A stretch of 64,000 nt of DNA, taken from Circinella minor. Its lineage: Eukaryota; Mucoromycota; Mucoromycetes; Mucorales; Lichtheimiaceae. The notes below the pieces were generated by a model that saw nothing but the letters and a program-made list of their open reading frames with translations, did no database searches and was not told where the DNA came from. Below, one piece after another: positions 36,370 to 49,408 of this stretch. The number at the start of each line of letters is the position of its first letter. Position 1 is the stretch's first letter. The stretch lies in NCBI GenBank assembly GCA_016758965.1, contig JAEPRB010000070.1, positions 62,001-126,000 on the forward strand. Reading direction: 5' to 3'. Both the position numbers and the translations under genes were made by a program.

Positions 36370-39300
36370 ATTCGGTTCATATATATATATCCCTTTACCC
36401 CATTAAATATTGCTTTTTTCCCCCTACGCACTCTCACTTTTATCTAAACTACATATACTAGTATTGTCTTCTTGTATGTTTAATTAGAGACACGTTTATT
36501 ATATTCTTCGAATTTGTAAATAATATAACTTCTTCTTCCAATGTTCCCTTTATTATTAATTAAAAAAAAAGTATAAAATGATGGAGAATATGACTTTATC
36601 TGAACTGCTTCAATGGAATCTTCTTTTTTTCCTAGGAAATAGCTAACTACACTAGATTACTAGGTACGTATAAGAAATATGTTATTAATTATGGTTTACT
36701 TTTATTGTTGTTTCATTAGAGGTTGATGGTGGAGAGAACCTATTATTGGGATTGTTTTTTTTTCTTGTCGCTCTACTATCTATATATAACTCCTATAATA
36801 AATATAGTAGGGTTGAAGATATATAAATTCGTCATGAGTTATATTTAGTATTATTAAACCCTTAATAAATGTTTTCACGTTTATTTAAAGTGTGGATAAG
36901 AGCAAAGTTGGTTAAATGTCTCCTTTTTTTTTTTTTTTTTAAAAAAAAAGGGTCCTAAATATAGGTTTTCTGTCCCCCTTCAACAACCACCAAAATCCAA
37001 GCACACACCGGATTTATCATAGGAACAGAACATTAGTGATATATAGAGCTCCTTTATCATATTTATAATTTTCTAATTAGGAGTACTATGTACTTTTTTA
37101 TATTCTTCCTACTACGGTGCCATCTATGCAATATACATAAGTTCATATATGTAACTATCATTATATACGTACGTTTGTTCGTTTGGACGTCTTCTTTATT
37201 ATTGCAAAAATAATCTACAAGTAATCATAATTATATTCTACTTTACATATTTAACTGATATAAATCATATTATTATTAAACTGTTCTCCAAGCAACCAGT
37301 GTAAGTATAATAAACTACCTACTAGTTGTAATAATATGTGGATAATAATTTAGGAGAATATGTACAGGAAAATAAAACTTTAGTTATTACGTATGATTTC
37401 GATTTAATATTTACTGTTCGCGCGATAAAAATTGATGATGGAATAATAACTGGATTTTAACCCATTTAGGAAAGCAATTCAATCAATTTATTTTTGCTCC
37501 GAAAAAAAACCAAGATAATTTAGTAAATTAGCAGTAAATGGAAACTGTTGTGTCATTTGTCAATTAAAACCATGTATCACCCACTGTGGCCTCCCTTCTT
37601 CTATTTCAGGCCATTAAATTGTCTAGAACAAGAAAAGTTGTATTTGTATTATATACAAATCCAGCAAAAAACAAAATTAAGCTGCGTCTCAAATAAAAAA
37701 GTTCAGATGCATAAAATTTGTAAGACACATGGCTACTCAAGTAACCACATCATACAATGTTTGCCTGATCGCATGGATTCCAGTATTAGTTTGAAAAATT
37801 TGATATTAACTCCTTATAACAATTATATTAACTTTAATTGTTTGATGAAGAAAGAAATCAGACAAATATACACTAAATACTATATCAAATGAGACGTGTG
37901 GGAGACACAAAGAAAAACGAAAATGATGATAAGTCCGAGAGTGATGAACAACGACAAGGCCGAAGAAAAATGTCATGCGGTTTGTGATACTATAAATCGA
38001 ATTTTGAACAAAAGTTTCTATCTCTTAATAGCAAAAACTAGTAAAATACGAGACTTGATCACAAACCATCCGTTTGGTTTAATTTTTATTTTTACTATGC
38101 TTATGCGTGCTGCAAAAAAAGCAATCACAATGAGTGAGTATCTTGTAAAATAATAATAATAATAGTTATAACAATAATGAGAACCCCTGATTTGACCCTG
38201 AGAAAAATCACGAACTCCTTGTATTCTATAACAGGAGCATTCTTCTTTTTTTTTTATTCGCGCCGCTAATGTCAAAATATTTAAAAGCGCTATAGTTGTT
38301 ATCAGTTGAAAGCTTGGAAGTGAGTGATGTATATAAGTAGTATATCTGGTTGTTATATAAAAGAATTTATAGGCTTATATATAACCTTATAATTATTTTT
38401 ATTTTAGAATTTACGTAAACAATAGAGGATAAATTTATATCATGTATGCGTGTGTGTATGCTATGTATATATTTAGTAGATGCACTGTGTGTGAACGTGA
38501 AGAGTGAGTGTCAAGGAGAAAGGAGAGAGAGGGGGGTGATATCAACACACGACAAACAATATAAAGAAGTTTCTTTCATTATATCATAATTATAATATTG
38601 TTGCGTACATTTAAGTTCATTAGTCCCCCCATAATAAAAATAATGAACCCCTTCTTTAGATCCCCTTATTTTTACATCTCTCCACACGTAACCTACATAT
38701 ATAGCATAATTTATATTGCATTGTGTATTATCTTCTTTATAAGAAAAGTATGTAAATCTTTCTCCTCCCCCACTTTCTCTCCCTCAAAAATAAGATAAAT
38801 CAATTGTTATTTTCATTGTTATGAAATTGTGTCACTCCTCATTTCTACTTTATATCCTCCCCCAAAGTTCAATATAGATAACTCCTCAAAGCTAAAAAAA
38901 AATTTACGTACTGCAATAATTATGTATTTTAGGAAAAATATGAATTAGATACATCTTCAAATAAGTTTGTGCATAAAGAAAAATAATAATGAAGTATAAC
39001 ACAACAATCAAATTACCCACTATTTTAGAGATATGTGTCTATTTTTCTTTCTTGTATAACCCAGAAATATATTTTTATTGTTGCTTCTATATTTATAATG
39101 AACGTGCATTTTTATAACAATTATCCTTTTCTATTATTGATAAAGATAGAATAATCAATATATGGATGGATAATAGATTATTGCTTTTTGGTATAATACG
39201 TAAATATAATAATACTGCAACCCTTTATTTGATTTAGAATAAGTAGAAAAAAAACATTTTAATCCATCCCCCTAATTCGTTTACAAGTGGGGCTCTTAAC

Positions 39301-40919
39301 ATAAATGTGAAGGCAACGGGAAAAAAAAAGAGTTAAAAAGAGTTGCATGACGTTTGTTTGTAATATGTATTTAGTATTTATAAATATGTAGACGAAGCAG
39401 ATGTATTATATTATAAGAAGTTTCAACGCAACTCCCAGTATCTGGTTTCTTTATCAATCAGTTATCATGGTGATCAAAACAACAACTATACAAGTCTCAT
39501 TCAAAATTTCCATTATATGACAAACTCCTAGGTAATGAACATATTATTTTTGGTTTTATTATTAATGACGATGATATATGTAATGTGGCATTCTTTTTTT
39601 TCTGACAAGTATTTTCAGTTCCGATCGGCATAATTAAAGAGTGCGTCCAGACACGAGTTTATTATTATCGACGGAGTCCACTTGCAGAAAATAAAATGTC
39701 TACATTTTCAATTATCGAAGACTAGATCCCGACTTAATATGAAATAACACAATAAACAGAACGCGAATTTTTTTTTATTTTGAAAAATCTGTTCTAGTAA
39801 GCAATCAGTATTTTATAACAAATAATGCAGTTTTCCTTTTGTAATGAGAAATAATGAAGATGATTATCAGGAGAATTACTGTATAGATTTTTTGGGGGTT
39901 GACAAAACCAAAAAAAATCGTATTAATGGGTGGTGCAGTTTGATGAATGAATATAAAAAATTATATTTGTGTGTCGATATGAACATATGGGTTTGACAGA
40001 TCATCTTGCTACGCGTCAGCAGTGTAACAAAGGTATTTATATTATAGGAGTGAAGGGAGAAACAAAGAACTTGTCAAGTAGTCATGCGCTGTAAAACCCA
40101 TTTTGGTAATTCAAACCGATCGACTAAAATGCTTTATTTATGGTTGCACCAAAATAGGGAATGGTGATCGAAAAGGGTCCTCGTTCATTCGTTAGTATTT
40201 GTTTTTTGAGTGACAACGTTATTATAACAAGAGTAGCGTGAAATGTTGTGAGAAAATAATAAAGATAATCCTGTATTCTAACCAACAAACAAATAAATAA
40301 TGAATGTATGAGAAAAAATTATGTGTGAGAGAAAGTAAGTCTTGAACAGTATAACATCAAAAAACCGGTGTGTGAGCAGTGCAGAAGTTCTTTTTTTTTT
40401 TATTAGCGATGCAGACTTCATTCCAGATCAGGGAGACATTCCTTATTAGTCCAATATCTATTTCCCATTCCATTGTAAAATCCGACTTTCATTTATCGTC
40501 AAAAAGGTAGCTCACTTTGCTGCTTTTGTAAGTGCCGTGCGCGCGTGCATGTGTGCGTCTAATATGTATGCCGCTGCTTGCTGTATATATATCTTAATGT
40601 AAATGTGTGAGAATATATATATATATATATATACTAACTCCCCTTATTTAATTTTTTTTTCTCCTGACGATCTCTCCCAATTCTTTGTTCCGCTTTTCTT
40701 TTCTATTTTATTTTATTTAAATAGACCCCTTCCTTCATTTCAACAAAACTTCAATTCTCTTTCTATTTCTTTAATATTTTATTATTATTAATATTTACAT
40801 CCAACATACATTATACATAAAATTTCTTTATTATTTTTTTACAGCTTTGCATAATAAAGAATAAAACTTACGACAACACACAAAATCAGTAATATTAACA
40901 AATTGACAAAAAATTAATA
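36370..40919. other. 4.5-kb AT-rich intergenic region
   Basis: No convincing gene. Open frames at 37548-37892 and 37896-38153 adjoin one another but have no motif. GT- and AT-rich simple repeats occur near 38448 and 40614-40633. A T run ending in ACAG at 40835-40844 could be the acceptor of a 5' UTR intron for the kinase gene. No tRNA or element ends recognised. Confidence 0.5.
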
Positions 40920-42349
40920 ATGTCGTCAACTACACCTATCCAATTATACGGTCCACAAACTGTACCTAAACCTTCATTAGCACCCATTTCAATTCAACAA
41001 GCACAACAGCCAAATGGTACCAAACAGCAATTTGTACCACCTTCTCCACCAGCCACACCTCAACCAAAGCAAGAGCCAACAGTTGCTGCTCGTTCGTTGA
41101 TGCATCATAATATGCACCCGGAGTTTATCGCCAAATATTCACTCGGTGAAGAACTTGGTAGCGGTGGGTTTGGTTTCGTCGTATCGGCAACCGAACAGTG
41201 TACTGGTATTGAACGAGCTGTAAAATTCATTTTTCGTCACAGAGTACCAGCTCATTCTTGGGTACGCGATCCTGAACTTGGTTCTGTTCCCATGGAAATT
41301 TATGTTTTAAAAAATGTTCGCCATGAGAATATTGTCAACTATGTTGATTTTTATCAAGATGATACATTTCTTTATTTAGTTATGGAATTACATGGAACTC
41401 AATGGTCGAATACTCCTTCTACTATTGTCAACAACAATAACAACATTCTTAACAATATTGATACATCATCACCACCCCATTCACCAGCATTATCACAAGC
41501 ATCGGAAGAATCTTACATGTCATCGCCTTGTACACCAACTGATGAATATCCACCACAGCTTTATCGTCGACGTACATCTTGTGATCTTTTCGAGTGTATC
41601 GAACGCCATCATAACTTTGATGAACAATTAGCAAAGAAAATCTTCCGACAAATTTGTGAATGCATTGCTTATTTGGACACCCTTGGCATCTGTCATCGTG
41701 ACATCAAGGACGAAAACATCGTAATTGATGATCAATACAGAGTAAGTTGATGTTTTTTTAATATAGTACATACACACATCTATATCTATATTTCTAGCCA
41801 AAATTATTGAATAAGAAAGTCGAATGGTATGAGAAATAATACATCTTTCTCATTATTCGACACATTTCTTCTTGAATATCCTCCTTCCACCCCCAAGAAA
41901 TTTTCTTTCGAGCCCCTTTTTTTTTCCATTATCCCCACCCCCCAGTTGAAAGCTATATACTAAAATTATTCACACCATTATTACTACAGGTCAAATTGAT
42001 TGATTTTGGTTCGGCAGTTATTTTACCTCGTCATTATGGTCAACAAAAGGCGTGTTACTTTGGCAAATTCTATGGAACCGTTTCCTTTGCATCACCAGAA
42101 ATTCTGATGTGTAAACCATATCGTGCTGAACCTGCTGAAATCTGGGCTTTAGGTGTTTTACTTTATACTATTTTATTTGGCGAAGTCCCGTTTACAAGTC
42201 CAAACATGGCCATTGCAGGTCGTTTCGCCACACCAAAAATCCCAGTTTCATATAAATGCATGCATTTACTGACCTTTTTATTACAACGAGACCCAGAAAA
42301 GCGTCCTAATATTCATCAAGTCTTAATGCATCCCTTCCTTCGTGATTAA
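40920..42349 (+). CDS. Ser/Thr protein kinase, PAS-kinase-like (CAMK group)
   Basis: Exons 40920-41741 and 41990-42349 encode 393 residues. A Pro/Gln-rich N-terminus (about 1-65) replaces the PAS region, so only the kinase domain resembles PAS kinase (Psk1/PASK). Gly loop GSGGFGFV from Gly80, ATP lysine Lys102 (RAVKF), catalytic loop HRDIKDEN (Asp261), and DFGSA (Asp279) are intact, followed by FYGTVSFASPEIL, WALGVLLYTILFGEVPF and a C-terminal FLLQRDPEKRPNIHQVLMHP. VKLIDFGSA and MELHG are typical of PAS kinases, which in yeast link nutrient state to glycogen and cell-wall synthesis. MELHG (155-159) is separated from DLFECIE (222) by about 60 Ser/Thr/Pro/Asn-rich residues, an in-frame insertion in the hinge/helix-D region. 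The intron has a TACTAAAAT branch-like site and falls just before the DFG motif. Confidence 0.88.
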
Positions 42350-43789
42350 GTATATATTGAACACACAACAAAAAAAACCTATTATTATTATTATTATATT
42401 ACACTTATTACATTACATTTACCAAAAATGATGCGCTCCTCCTCTTTCTATTTCCCACCCCCTTACATCAAATCCAATACACCCACCTTATCTATTAATT
42501 CACCGCCCCCACAAGCATCGCCCTAATATTTTGACATTCATATTACCACACATTACTACAAACCATTATACACCATTACATATATTATTATTATTATTAT
42601 TATTTGGACGTGTCCAAATTATTAACAAATCTTCATGCTTTTTATCCCTTCATATACAAAACTCTGCGCATCATTTTTATATTTACACTTTTATTCACAA
42701 AAAATCCGCATCTGCTTTCTTATTTTTATTTCTCTTCATTATTACTTTTTGCATGTTTTTTCCTTTTTTTTTTATCCTTCTTATAAGCTTTTAAAAAGTA
42801 AGTACTACTACCCAACCTATTAGTTTTTTTTATATACATACTACATTACACATACACACACACTATACATATATATTCTTCATACACACAACATATAAGT
42901 TTTTTTCTTATAATCTCACCTGCAAACTTCTCCACTTTTATTATTATTGTTTTATCTTGTTTCTTTCCTACTTATTGGATGGAAGGAAGAGTTTTTTTTT
43001 CCCTCTATTATATGTTCTCTTTTTATTTTGCATTTTTGTCGTCTGTTTTTTCATTTTTTTTTTCTTGGTATGTTTTTTCCCCTTCAACTTTAATACAATT
43101 CATTCATATTTTTTTTTCTCCATACAAAGCAAACACTTTCTTCCCCTAGAAAAAAAATATTATTAAATTTATTAATATTATTACTACTATAAAACCAAAA
43201 ACCAAAATTATTTTCATGTTTCACTTTTTCTTATTATTTCAATTTGTCCTTCTCTCACATAATTTGATATATATATATAGCTTTACATATATACTTAATA
43301 ATTTAACATACCTGTCCCTTGGTTTTTACATCTCTTCTTTTATTATACCCCCCCTTATGTGGTCTTTCGATTCCCTGAAAATATATAAATATTTTTTTCG
43401 GCAATTATTTTAATAGCATAACATTATTATTAGCGGTCTAGTTTTGTTTTACGTTGTTCACGCATGTATTTGTAATAGTATCTTCAGAATGAACATGCAA
43501 AAAAAAAATATTAACATATAATATGAACCTTAAAAGACACTTTTGATAAATGAAAAAGTCAGCGCACGTGCATCATTTTTATGGCAGTAAAAATTAGTCT
43601 GGTTTTCCACTGCAGCAGCATGAGATAGATTCTAGGCATTGAAAGTTATGCACAACGCACAGCTTTGTGCTACCCTCTTTCAGCCTCTTTCTCTTTTTTT
43701 TTTCTCCCACTTGCATTTTTTCTTACGTACACTTCTGATATATTTTCTTTTCTTTTCTTTTCTGTGGTGCAGTGCTACACATACACAAT
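42350..43789. other. 1.4-kb pyrimidine-rich intergenic region
   Basis: Almost entirely T/C- and A/T-rich on the plus strand with ATT repeats (42380, 42585-42602). Open frames here encode only Phe/Leu/Ser/Tyr runs and are rejected. TTTTCTTTTCTTTTC followed by GGTGCAG at 43755-43772 could be a 5' UTR intron acceptor 18 bp before the next ATG. Confidence 0.5.
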
Positions 43790-46324
43790 ATGCAGCAATA
43801 TTCTGGACAACAGCAGGAAATTCCTGTCGAAGAATTCAATAGCATGAATTTAAACAGTTTTTCTTCAACAGCAAGAGAGCGTGTTATATGTGGACCATTA
43901 CTACGTTACATTGGGACTGACTATGTCACTCGAACTTATCGCGCTTCTTGTCTTATTGTCTCTACAGATACCCGAGCCCCTCCACTTCATCTTCAGATTC
44001 ATTCCGCTTCCAATGAAGGATCTAAATCTATGGTCATTAACGAAGCCCAACTTTTGGACGTTTTTCGACGCCAATATCATTTCTGGCGTTATGAAATACA
44101 ACTTCCTTTAATATCATCTAGACAAGTCGTTACTTATCAAAGTGATGCCTTTTCCCCCAAAGAATTTCATGTACCTGCCTATAACGAATCATTCCGATTC
44201 ATGTTTTATTCTTGCAGTGGATTTTCAGATATTCCTCAAGAGACCAAGGATAAATTTGGTGAAAAAGAAAACCCGTTATGGGCGGATGTCATCGATCGTC
44301 ATAAAGTGATGCCGTTCCATGTTCTTTTGGGAGGTGGTGATCAATTATACCAAGATTGCTTGATCAAGGAAGATTTTATGACACCCTGGAGGGATGAAAA
44401 AAATCCATCAAAACGACTAGCTATGGAATTAAGTAAAGAAATGCTTGAAGGTTTTGAACATTTTTATTTTTGGAATTATGTGAAGAATTTTGGGTAAAGT
44501 AGCTTTATATGGAGGTTTTTCCTGATTTTGTGTCTAAAACACGTGCTTGGATAAAAAGATGCGTAGCACAAAGTTATTTATGTATATTTAATAATATATT
44601 ATAGGCCGAAAGGAAATCCAATTGTCGCTACTGCCTATGCAAGTATACCTTCGGTTAATATGTGGGATGATCATGTGGGTTGTTTTTTTCTCTTTACGAA
44701 TTCTATACAAATTATTTTTAGGTTAATTTAACATGTGGATATTTTATTTCTGGATAGGACATTATCGATGGTTATGGTTCGTATCCAGCAGATATGCAAA
44801 ATAGTAATTGTTTTAAAGGTGCGTTGTCATGGTAATCATTGATTGAAGAGTCAAAATGATGTATGTCTTAAAAGATAAAGTTTAGCTAGTTAACATGGTA
44901 TATACATATGGTAATAGTATTATTTGCCAATGCGTGTCGATTTTATTACTTGTTTCAACACCATACAACCATGGAATTAGCGCCTCAACATGGCATGATA
45001 CGAGGTTCCATTCCTACGTGTAATCATATTGTTACCACGCTTGGTCCAGATATAGCTTTATTATCGTTAGACTGTCGTGGCGAGCGTACCAAATATGATG
45101 TCTGTCGTCCCAAATCATATGACATTGTCTTTACTGAGCTATATCGCACCATTCCAGCTTCCGTGAAACATTTGTTGGTCGTCACAGGCGTTCCAATCAT
45201 TTATCCACGATTATCCACCTTCGAAAATGCAATGGAAGGTGTTGCTACATTTAATCTTGCTACTCTTGCGGGTAAAACAGGAGCATTGGGTAATATTATT
45301 GGTGGATCACTTAATAAGTGGAATGGTGATCCAGAATTATTGGATGATATGAATGATCGTAAGTTATATATATATATAATTTGGGATGAAAGGGAAAGGA
45401 GAAAAGGGATGTGGTCAAAGATCACTTCTTTTTTTTTTTCTTACATAAAATCGTTTACTATTATTAGATTGGACTGCTGGAAACCACGAGTTGGAACGAA
45501 AAAAGCTGGTTGAAAAATTACAACTATACGCGCGTGAAAAATCAATTCGCGTTTCGTTTTTGGGAGGCGATGTAAGGAACGATTTGAATTATGGGTATGT
45601 GATTCAAATACATGGATGTGTATAACTGACAACATTCTTCTTTTACTCCGATATAATACTATACAGGTACATTGTTGTGGAGCTGGTCGTTTTTACTCTA
45701 AAGATATGAGGGATAAAGAACAAGGTGATCCTTTTTTTATGGTACAAATCATTTCAAGTGCTATCATTAATGTACCGCCTCCACACGCTCTTCTTACCGT
45801 TCTTAATCAAAACTCGAAATATAATACATTTAATGGTAATGTTGAAGAGAAAATGTATAAGATTTTTACAAAGTCACCTAATGGAAATGTGGTAAGATAT
45901 ATCATAAATAAATGAAAAAGTGATATAGTTTTTATTGATAGTAGGATGCAAAAAGTGGACGCATTACTAAAAGAAATTATCGTCATAGCGACAAAACACA
46001 AAATTGATGGGAATGCGCAATTATTGTGCTGGTTACTATGATGACGAAAAAGGAACTATGAACTTTTGGATCCAGGCAGAGAAAGTCGTTGGTCAAAAGG
46101 GAACCATGGGATATTTGGTTGATGCTCCAAAATTGATTTTTGGTGAAGCAGGCAACCGGCAAGCAACCATGAGCAAGGAACAATTATTGCAAGAATTTGT
46201 TGAAAAACAACAACAGCAACAACAGCAACAACAACCAATTCAACAGCATATTATGCCTCATCAAGAACATCATCATCATCGACCACATTTACATCATTAC
46301 GTTGGTGGTTTCTTTAAACAATAG
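43790..46324 (+). CDS. Fungal PhoD-like metallophosphatase-type protein
   Basis: Seven exons, 43790-44493, 44605-44674, 44758-44818, 44918-45358, 45468-45571, 45667-45891 and 45989-46324, give 646 residues. The metal-site motif NMWDDHDIIDGYGSYP is assembled across introns 2 and 3; FMFYSCSGF, HVLLGGGDQLYQD, FQHHTT, LLSLDCRGERT, HLLVVTGVPIIYP and FLGGDVHCCGAGRF fit the PhoD-like family of fungal proteins, whose substrates are poorly known. No signal peptide, so likely cytosolic. The tail is Gln- then His-rich (QQQQQ, HHHH). Exon 7 was joined at the CATAG acceptor (45988), which has TACTAAA 18-25 nt before it and gives NVRQNTKLMGMRNYCAG; the nearer TAG acceptor at 45944 leads to a stop after 20 codons. 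First exon start is the first ATG in frame; MQQYSGQQQ. Confidence 0.88.
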
Positions 46325-46605
46325 TTTAATAATAACAATAATATAAAATGTAACAACAGTAATAGGATGTATAAATATGGAATTGTGTTCAGTAAAATAC
46401 TTCTTGGAAAGAAGTGCACCAATAGTGATGAGGCGATGATTGAAAAAAAAAATTTGCATGTTTTGGTATACAACAGAATGATTCGCCCCCTCGTTTTGTT
46501 ATCCGATAGTACATACCTTTTTGATACACATATACTAGAAGTATTGCCTAGTCTTTCACTCCTGCCTTTTTTTTTACTTTACCCTTTTCTCTTAAACAAT
46601 AAAAA

Positions 46606-47946
46606 ATGAGTGTTGAAGAACAACAAGGAGAAGCATTGGTATTACTTCCTGAAGAAATTCTCGAAAAACTAGAAACATCTGTACACCACGCTTTAGTCCG
46701 TGGGAAACAATATCAAGAAAATGGCGCAGAAATTGATAGTGCATTAGATATGCTTGAGCAAATAATTCAATGGTCTTATGACCGCTATACAAATATTGAA
46801 CTTGAAGATGGCTATGAAGAAGAAGGAGAAGAAGAAACTTGGCGAGTCCATCCTAGACACATTGCACGAGCAAATCAAATTTGTGGATCATTTTTAATAA
46901 AGATTGTTTCTGGTGATTTGGGAGAATGGCAAGATGATCGAGGGGAGAAAGCTGCACGATTATTAGCTCATTTGTCTGGTCGTGGAGGTAAGAATTCATA
47001 TATTGTATGGGGGTGTATTATTTATTTGTTGTTTGTTGTTGGGTTTGCATATTTCCCTTTTTATATATATATATATATAATTAATTATTGATGTGTTTAG
47101 CCGCAGGAGCTATTACTCGCACTTGGCATTTCCCATATCTTGACAGCAACGGAAATCGTCAAGAATATCGATTTAAATTGCATGAACCAAGCTATATCGG
47201 CAATGATATCGGATTTAAAACTTGGGGTGCGGCACCATTGCTTGCAAAGTAAGTAAATGCATATACAACATGAGGTCACATGTATACGTGCGAAATAAAG
47301 TTTTCTCACAGTTAAATAAATTTACTTTATATGTTGTTATTTTAATTATAGAAAACTTATTCAACAAAATTTAATTCCTGATTTAAAAAATCGAACGGTT
47401 TTAGAACTGGGTTCAGGCACGGGTCTTGTCGGATTATGTTGTGATAAATTGGGTGCAAGCAAGGTTTATCTAACAGACTATCACGAATCAGTTTTGAAAA
47501 ATGTCGTCATTAATGTTCAGTTAAATCAGTCAAGAGCTACAGTGTCCAAACTCGACTTCATTCAAATAGCACAACAATATCATCCACCAGAGAAGAACAA
47601 TAGTAACATCAATACGAATAATCCAGCAATCACATCTTCGTCATGGGAAGAATATGGCAAAAAGTTTGATATAGTGATCGCAAGTGATTTACTTTATGAA
47701 ATGGAACATGCAGAGTACTTACCCTTGGCTGTAGAAAAACTGATGGAGAACGAATTTTATTTCATGATACCCTTACGTCCTACTCATGTTGCCGAAGTAG
47801 AATTGTTTGAAATTCGAATGGTTAAGGTTGGATTGATTAAAGAACACGTATCCGAGACAGAGTGTGAGGAAGAGGAAGGAATTGTTCGATATAGATATTA
47901 TAAGTACATACGCGCATCAACAGCATCAACAGCATCATCATTATAA
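46606..47946 (+). CDS. Class I methyltransferase, METTL21/FAM86-like protein-lysine methyltransferase family
   Basis: Exons 46606-46987, 47101-47248 and 47352-47946 encode 374 residues. The Rossmann-fold SAM site is TVLELGSGTGLVGL (about residues 192-205), followed by VYLTDYHESVLKNVVINV, the acidic post-I motif, and FDIVIASDLLYEMEHAEYLP, equivalent to the motif IV D/E-x-x-Y of METTL21/FAM86 enzymes, which methylate lysines in chaperones and elongation factors. Before it, GFKTWGAAPLLAKKLIQ matches the WpaaxxLa lead-in of the family. The N-terminal 125 residues are helical with an acidic stretch (LEDGYEEEGEEE). The ATG lies 280 bp after the PhoD-like stop, on the same strand, so the two genes are close tandem neighbours with a compact promoter. 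The exact target is not evident. Confidence 0.87.
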
Positions 47947-49408
47947 AAAAACAGTTATATAATTATTTGTTTATTATTCACATTCTATTTTTTTTGTAGT
48001 ATAATTGTTTGTATCAATCTTAAATTAATGCTGTTTTATTATCATTGTCTTACGCTATTTATTTCATTATTTTGTAGCCAAGAAAACAAATTAATTAGTT
48101 AGATATATTAGAGTAGATAATAGACATGCGTACTTATACATCATATTTTTTTAGTCTTATTCCTACATTTAATATCTCATATTCAATTCTATTATCACCC
48201 TTATCATTTACAGCATAATTAATCAATTATACATGCAGAACAAAAATAAAGTTACTGTTCCTTCCATCCATTTATTATTACACACATTTCTTTAGTTTAT
48301 ACTTTGGTTACACAGTTTTTGGGTTTTCCGCTTTAGTAAATGTAAGCAATATACCTGTTACAATACATCTGTTTTAACCATATAAATGCGAAACCAGGTC
48401 TATAATCTGTCGTGTCCACCTAATCACCGTCTTCTTTTGACCTTTTTTTTTTTTTTTTGGTTATACGAAACTAATCCATTTTTATCAAATGATTTGACGA
48501 AAAAGTAAGAAAAAAAGGTTTAGTTTCTTCTGATTTATAAATGAAAGTACAACCTCGAATTTCCATGTCAACTTGGTACTCATGTTACACTAAAGAGTAT
48601 AGATATGAAAATTGAGCATGCTCAACATTTCTCTATTTAGATTGTTCCTGAATATTATACCTTATGCATAAAAAGAAAGATAGGTCCAAAAAAAATTCTC
48701 ATTATCACATCTTTATGTGTTTAAGCTTTGGCGAATTTTTCTAAAGAAGAAGAAGATATAATAAAGCCTTTTTCTTCTTACACACACAATAGGTCTACTG
48801 AATTTATTATTTATATACGTATCAAAGCTGAAGAATATCTTGCCCAATCTACATTTATAGTGTTTATGTGCACAACATTCAAATTACATGATGATACGTA
48901 CCATCATAACATTTCTATATTACAAAATGTGTAACATTTACGTAACTTTCAATCATAATCGAGAATCACCGATAAGAAGATCCACTTCCAAATCGTCAAT
49001 TGTTGCCTTTTTCATCCTATTCTCGATAAAGAAAAAAAAAGGACAGTATCTTCCCATGTTAATGGACAGGAAAAAGGTTTATTTCTTTTCCTAAATATAT
49101 CTCACGGTCAAAAAAAGAAAAAATTAACAAATTTTAATTGCTATCATCTAATTGTAGTCCATTATAAAGATCGAGTACAATCAAGATGACAAGGTCCACA
49201 AAAAGGCCAAAGGTGAGAACGTAATACTAATTATCAAGAACCCGGCTAATGCAAAGCAAGTAAGGGATGCATAATTTAGCGAGGTAACTTTAATGTTTTG
49301 CGGTGTATAAATAAGAGTAATTTAAAGAGTATCTACTTTGCTTCTCAACCCTTTCCATTTTTTTTTATTTTACTTCCTTTTTCTTTAATAAAAAAAAAAG
49401 ACATTATC
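47947..49408. other. 1.5-kb AT-rich intergenic region
   Basis: No gene recognised. It has A/T runs, and the right end holds the aminopeptidase promoter with a TATA element at 49306-49313. Confidence 0.5.
49306..49313 (+). promoter_or_regulatory. TATA box of the aminopeptidase gene
   Basis: TATAAATA lies about 100 bp upstream of the ATG at 49409, with a pyrimidine-rich leader between, which fits a strong, regulated promoter for a secreted enzyme. Confidence 0.5.

Noticed and set aside
37548..38153. Two adjoining open frames (114 and 85 codons) in the 36-41 kb gap
   Set aside because: No domain, no consistent splice link and Asn/Ile/Tyr/Lys-rich composition expected of AT-rich DNA; judged chance.
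42350..43470. Series of Phe/Leu/Ser-rich open frames
   Set aside because: They arise from T-rich and C-rich promoter or leader DNA with no hydrophobic periodicity, domain or splice support.
45945..46007. Apparent 2-bp frameshift in the PhoD-like gene
   Set aside because: Using the CATAG acceptor at 45988 with its TACTAAA branch site restores a clean frame and a sensible junction, so no frameshift or pseudogene need be assumed.
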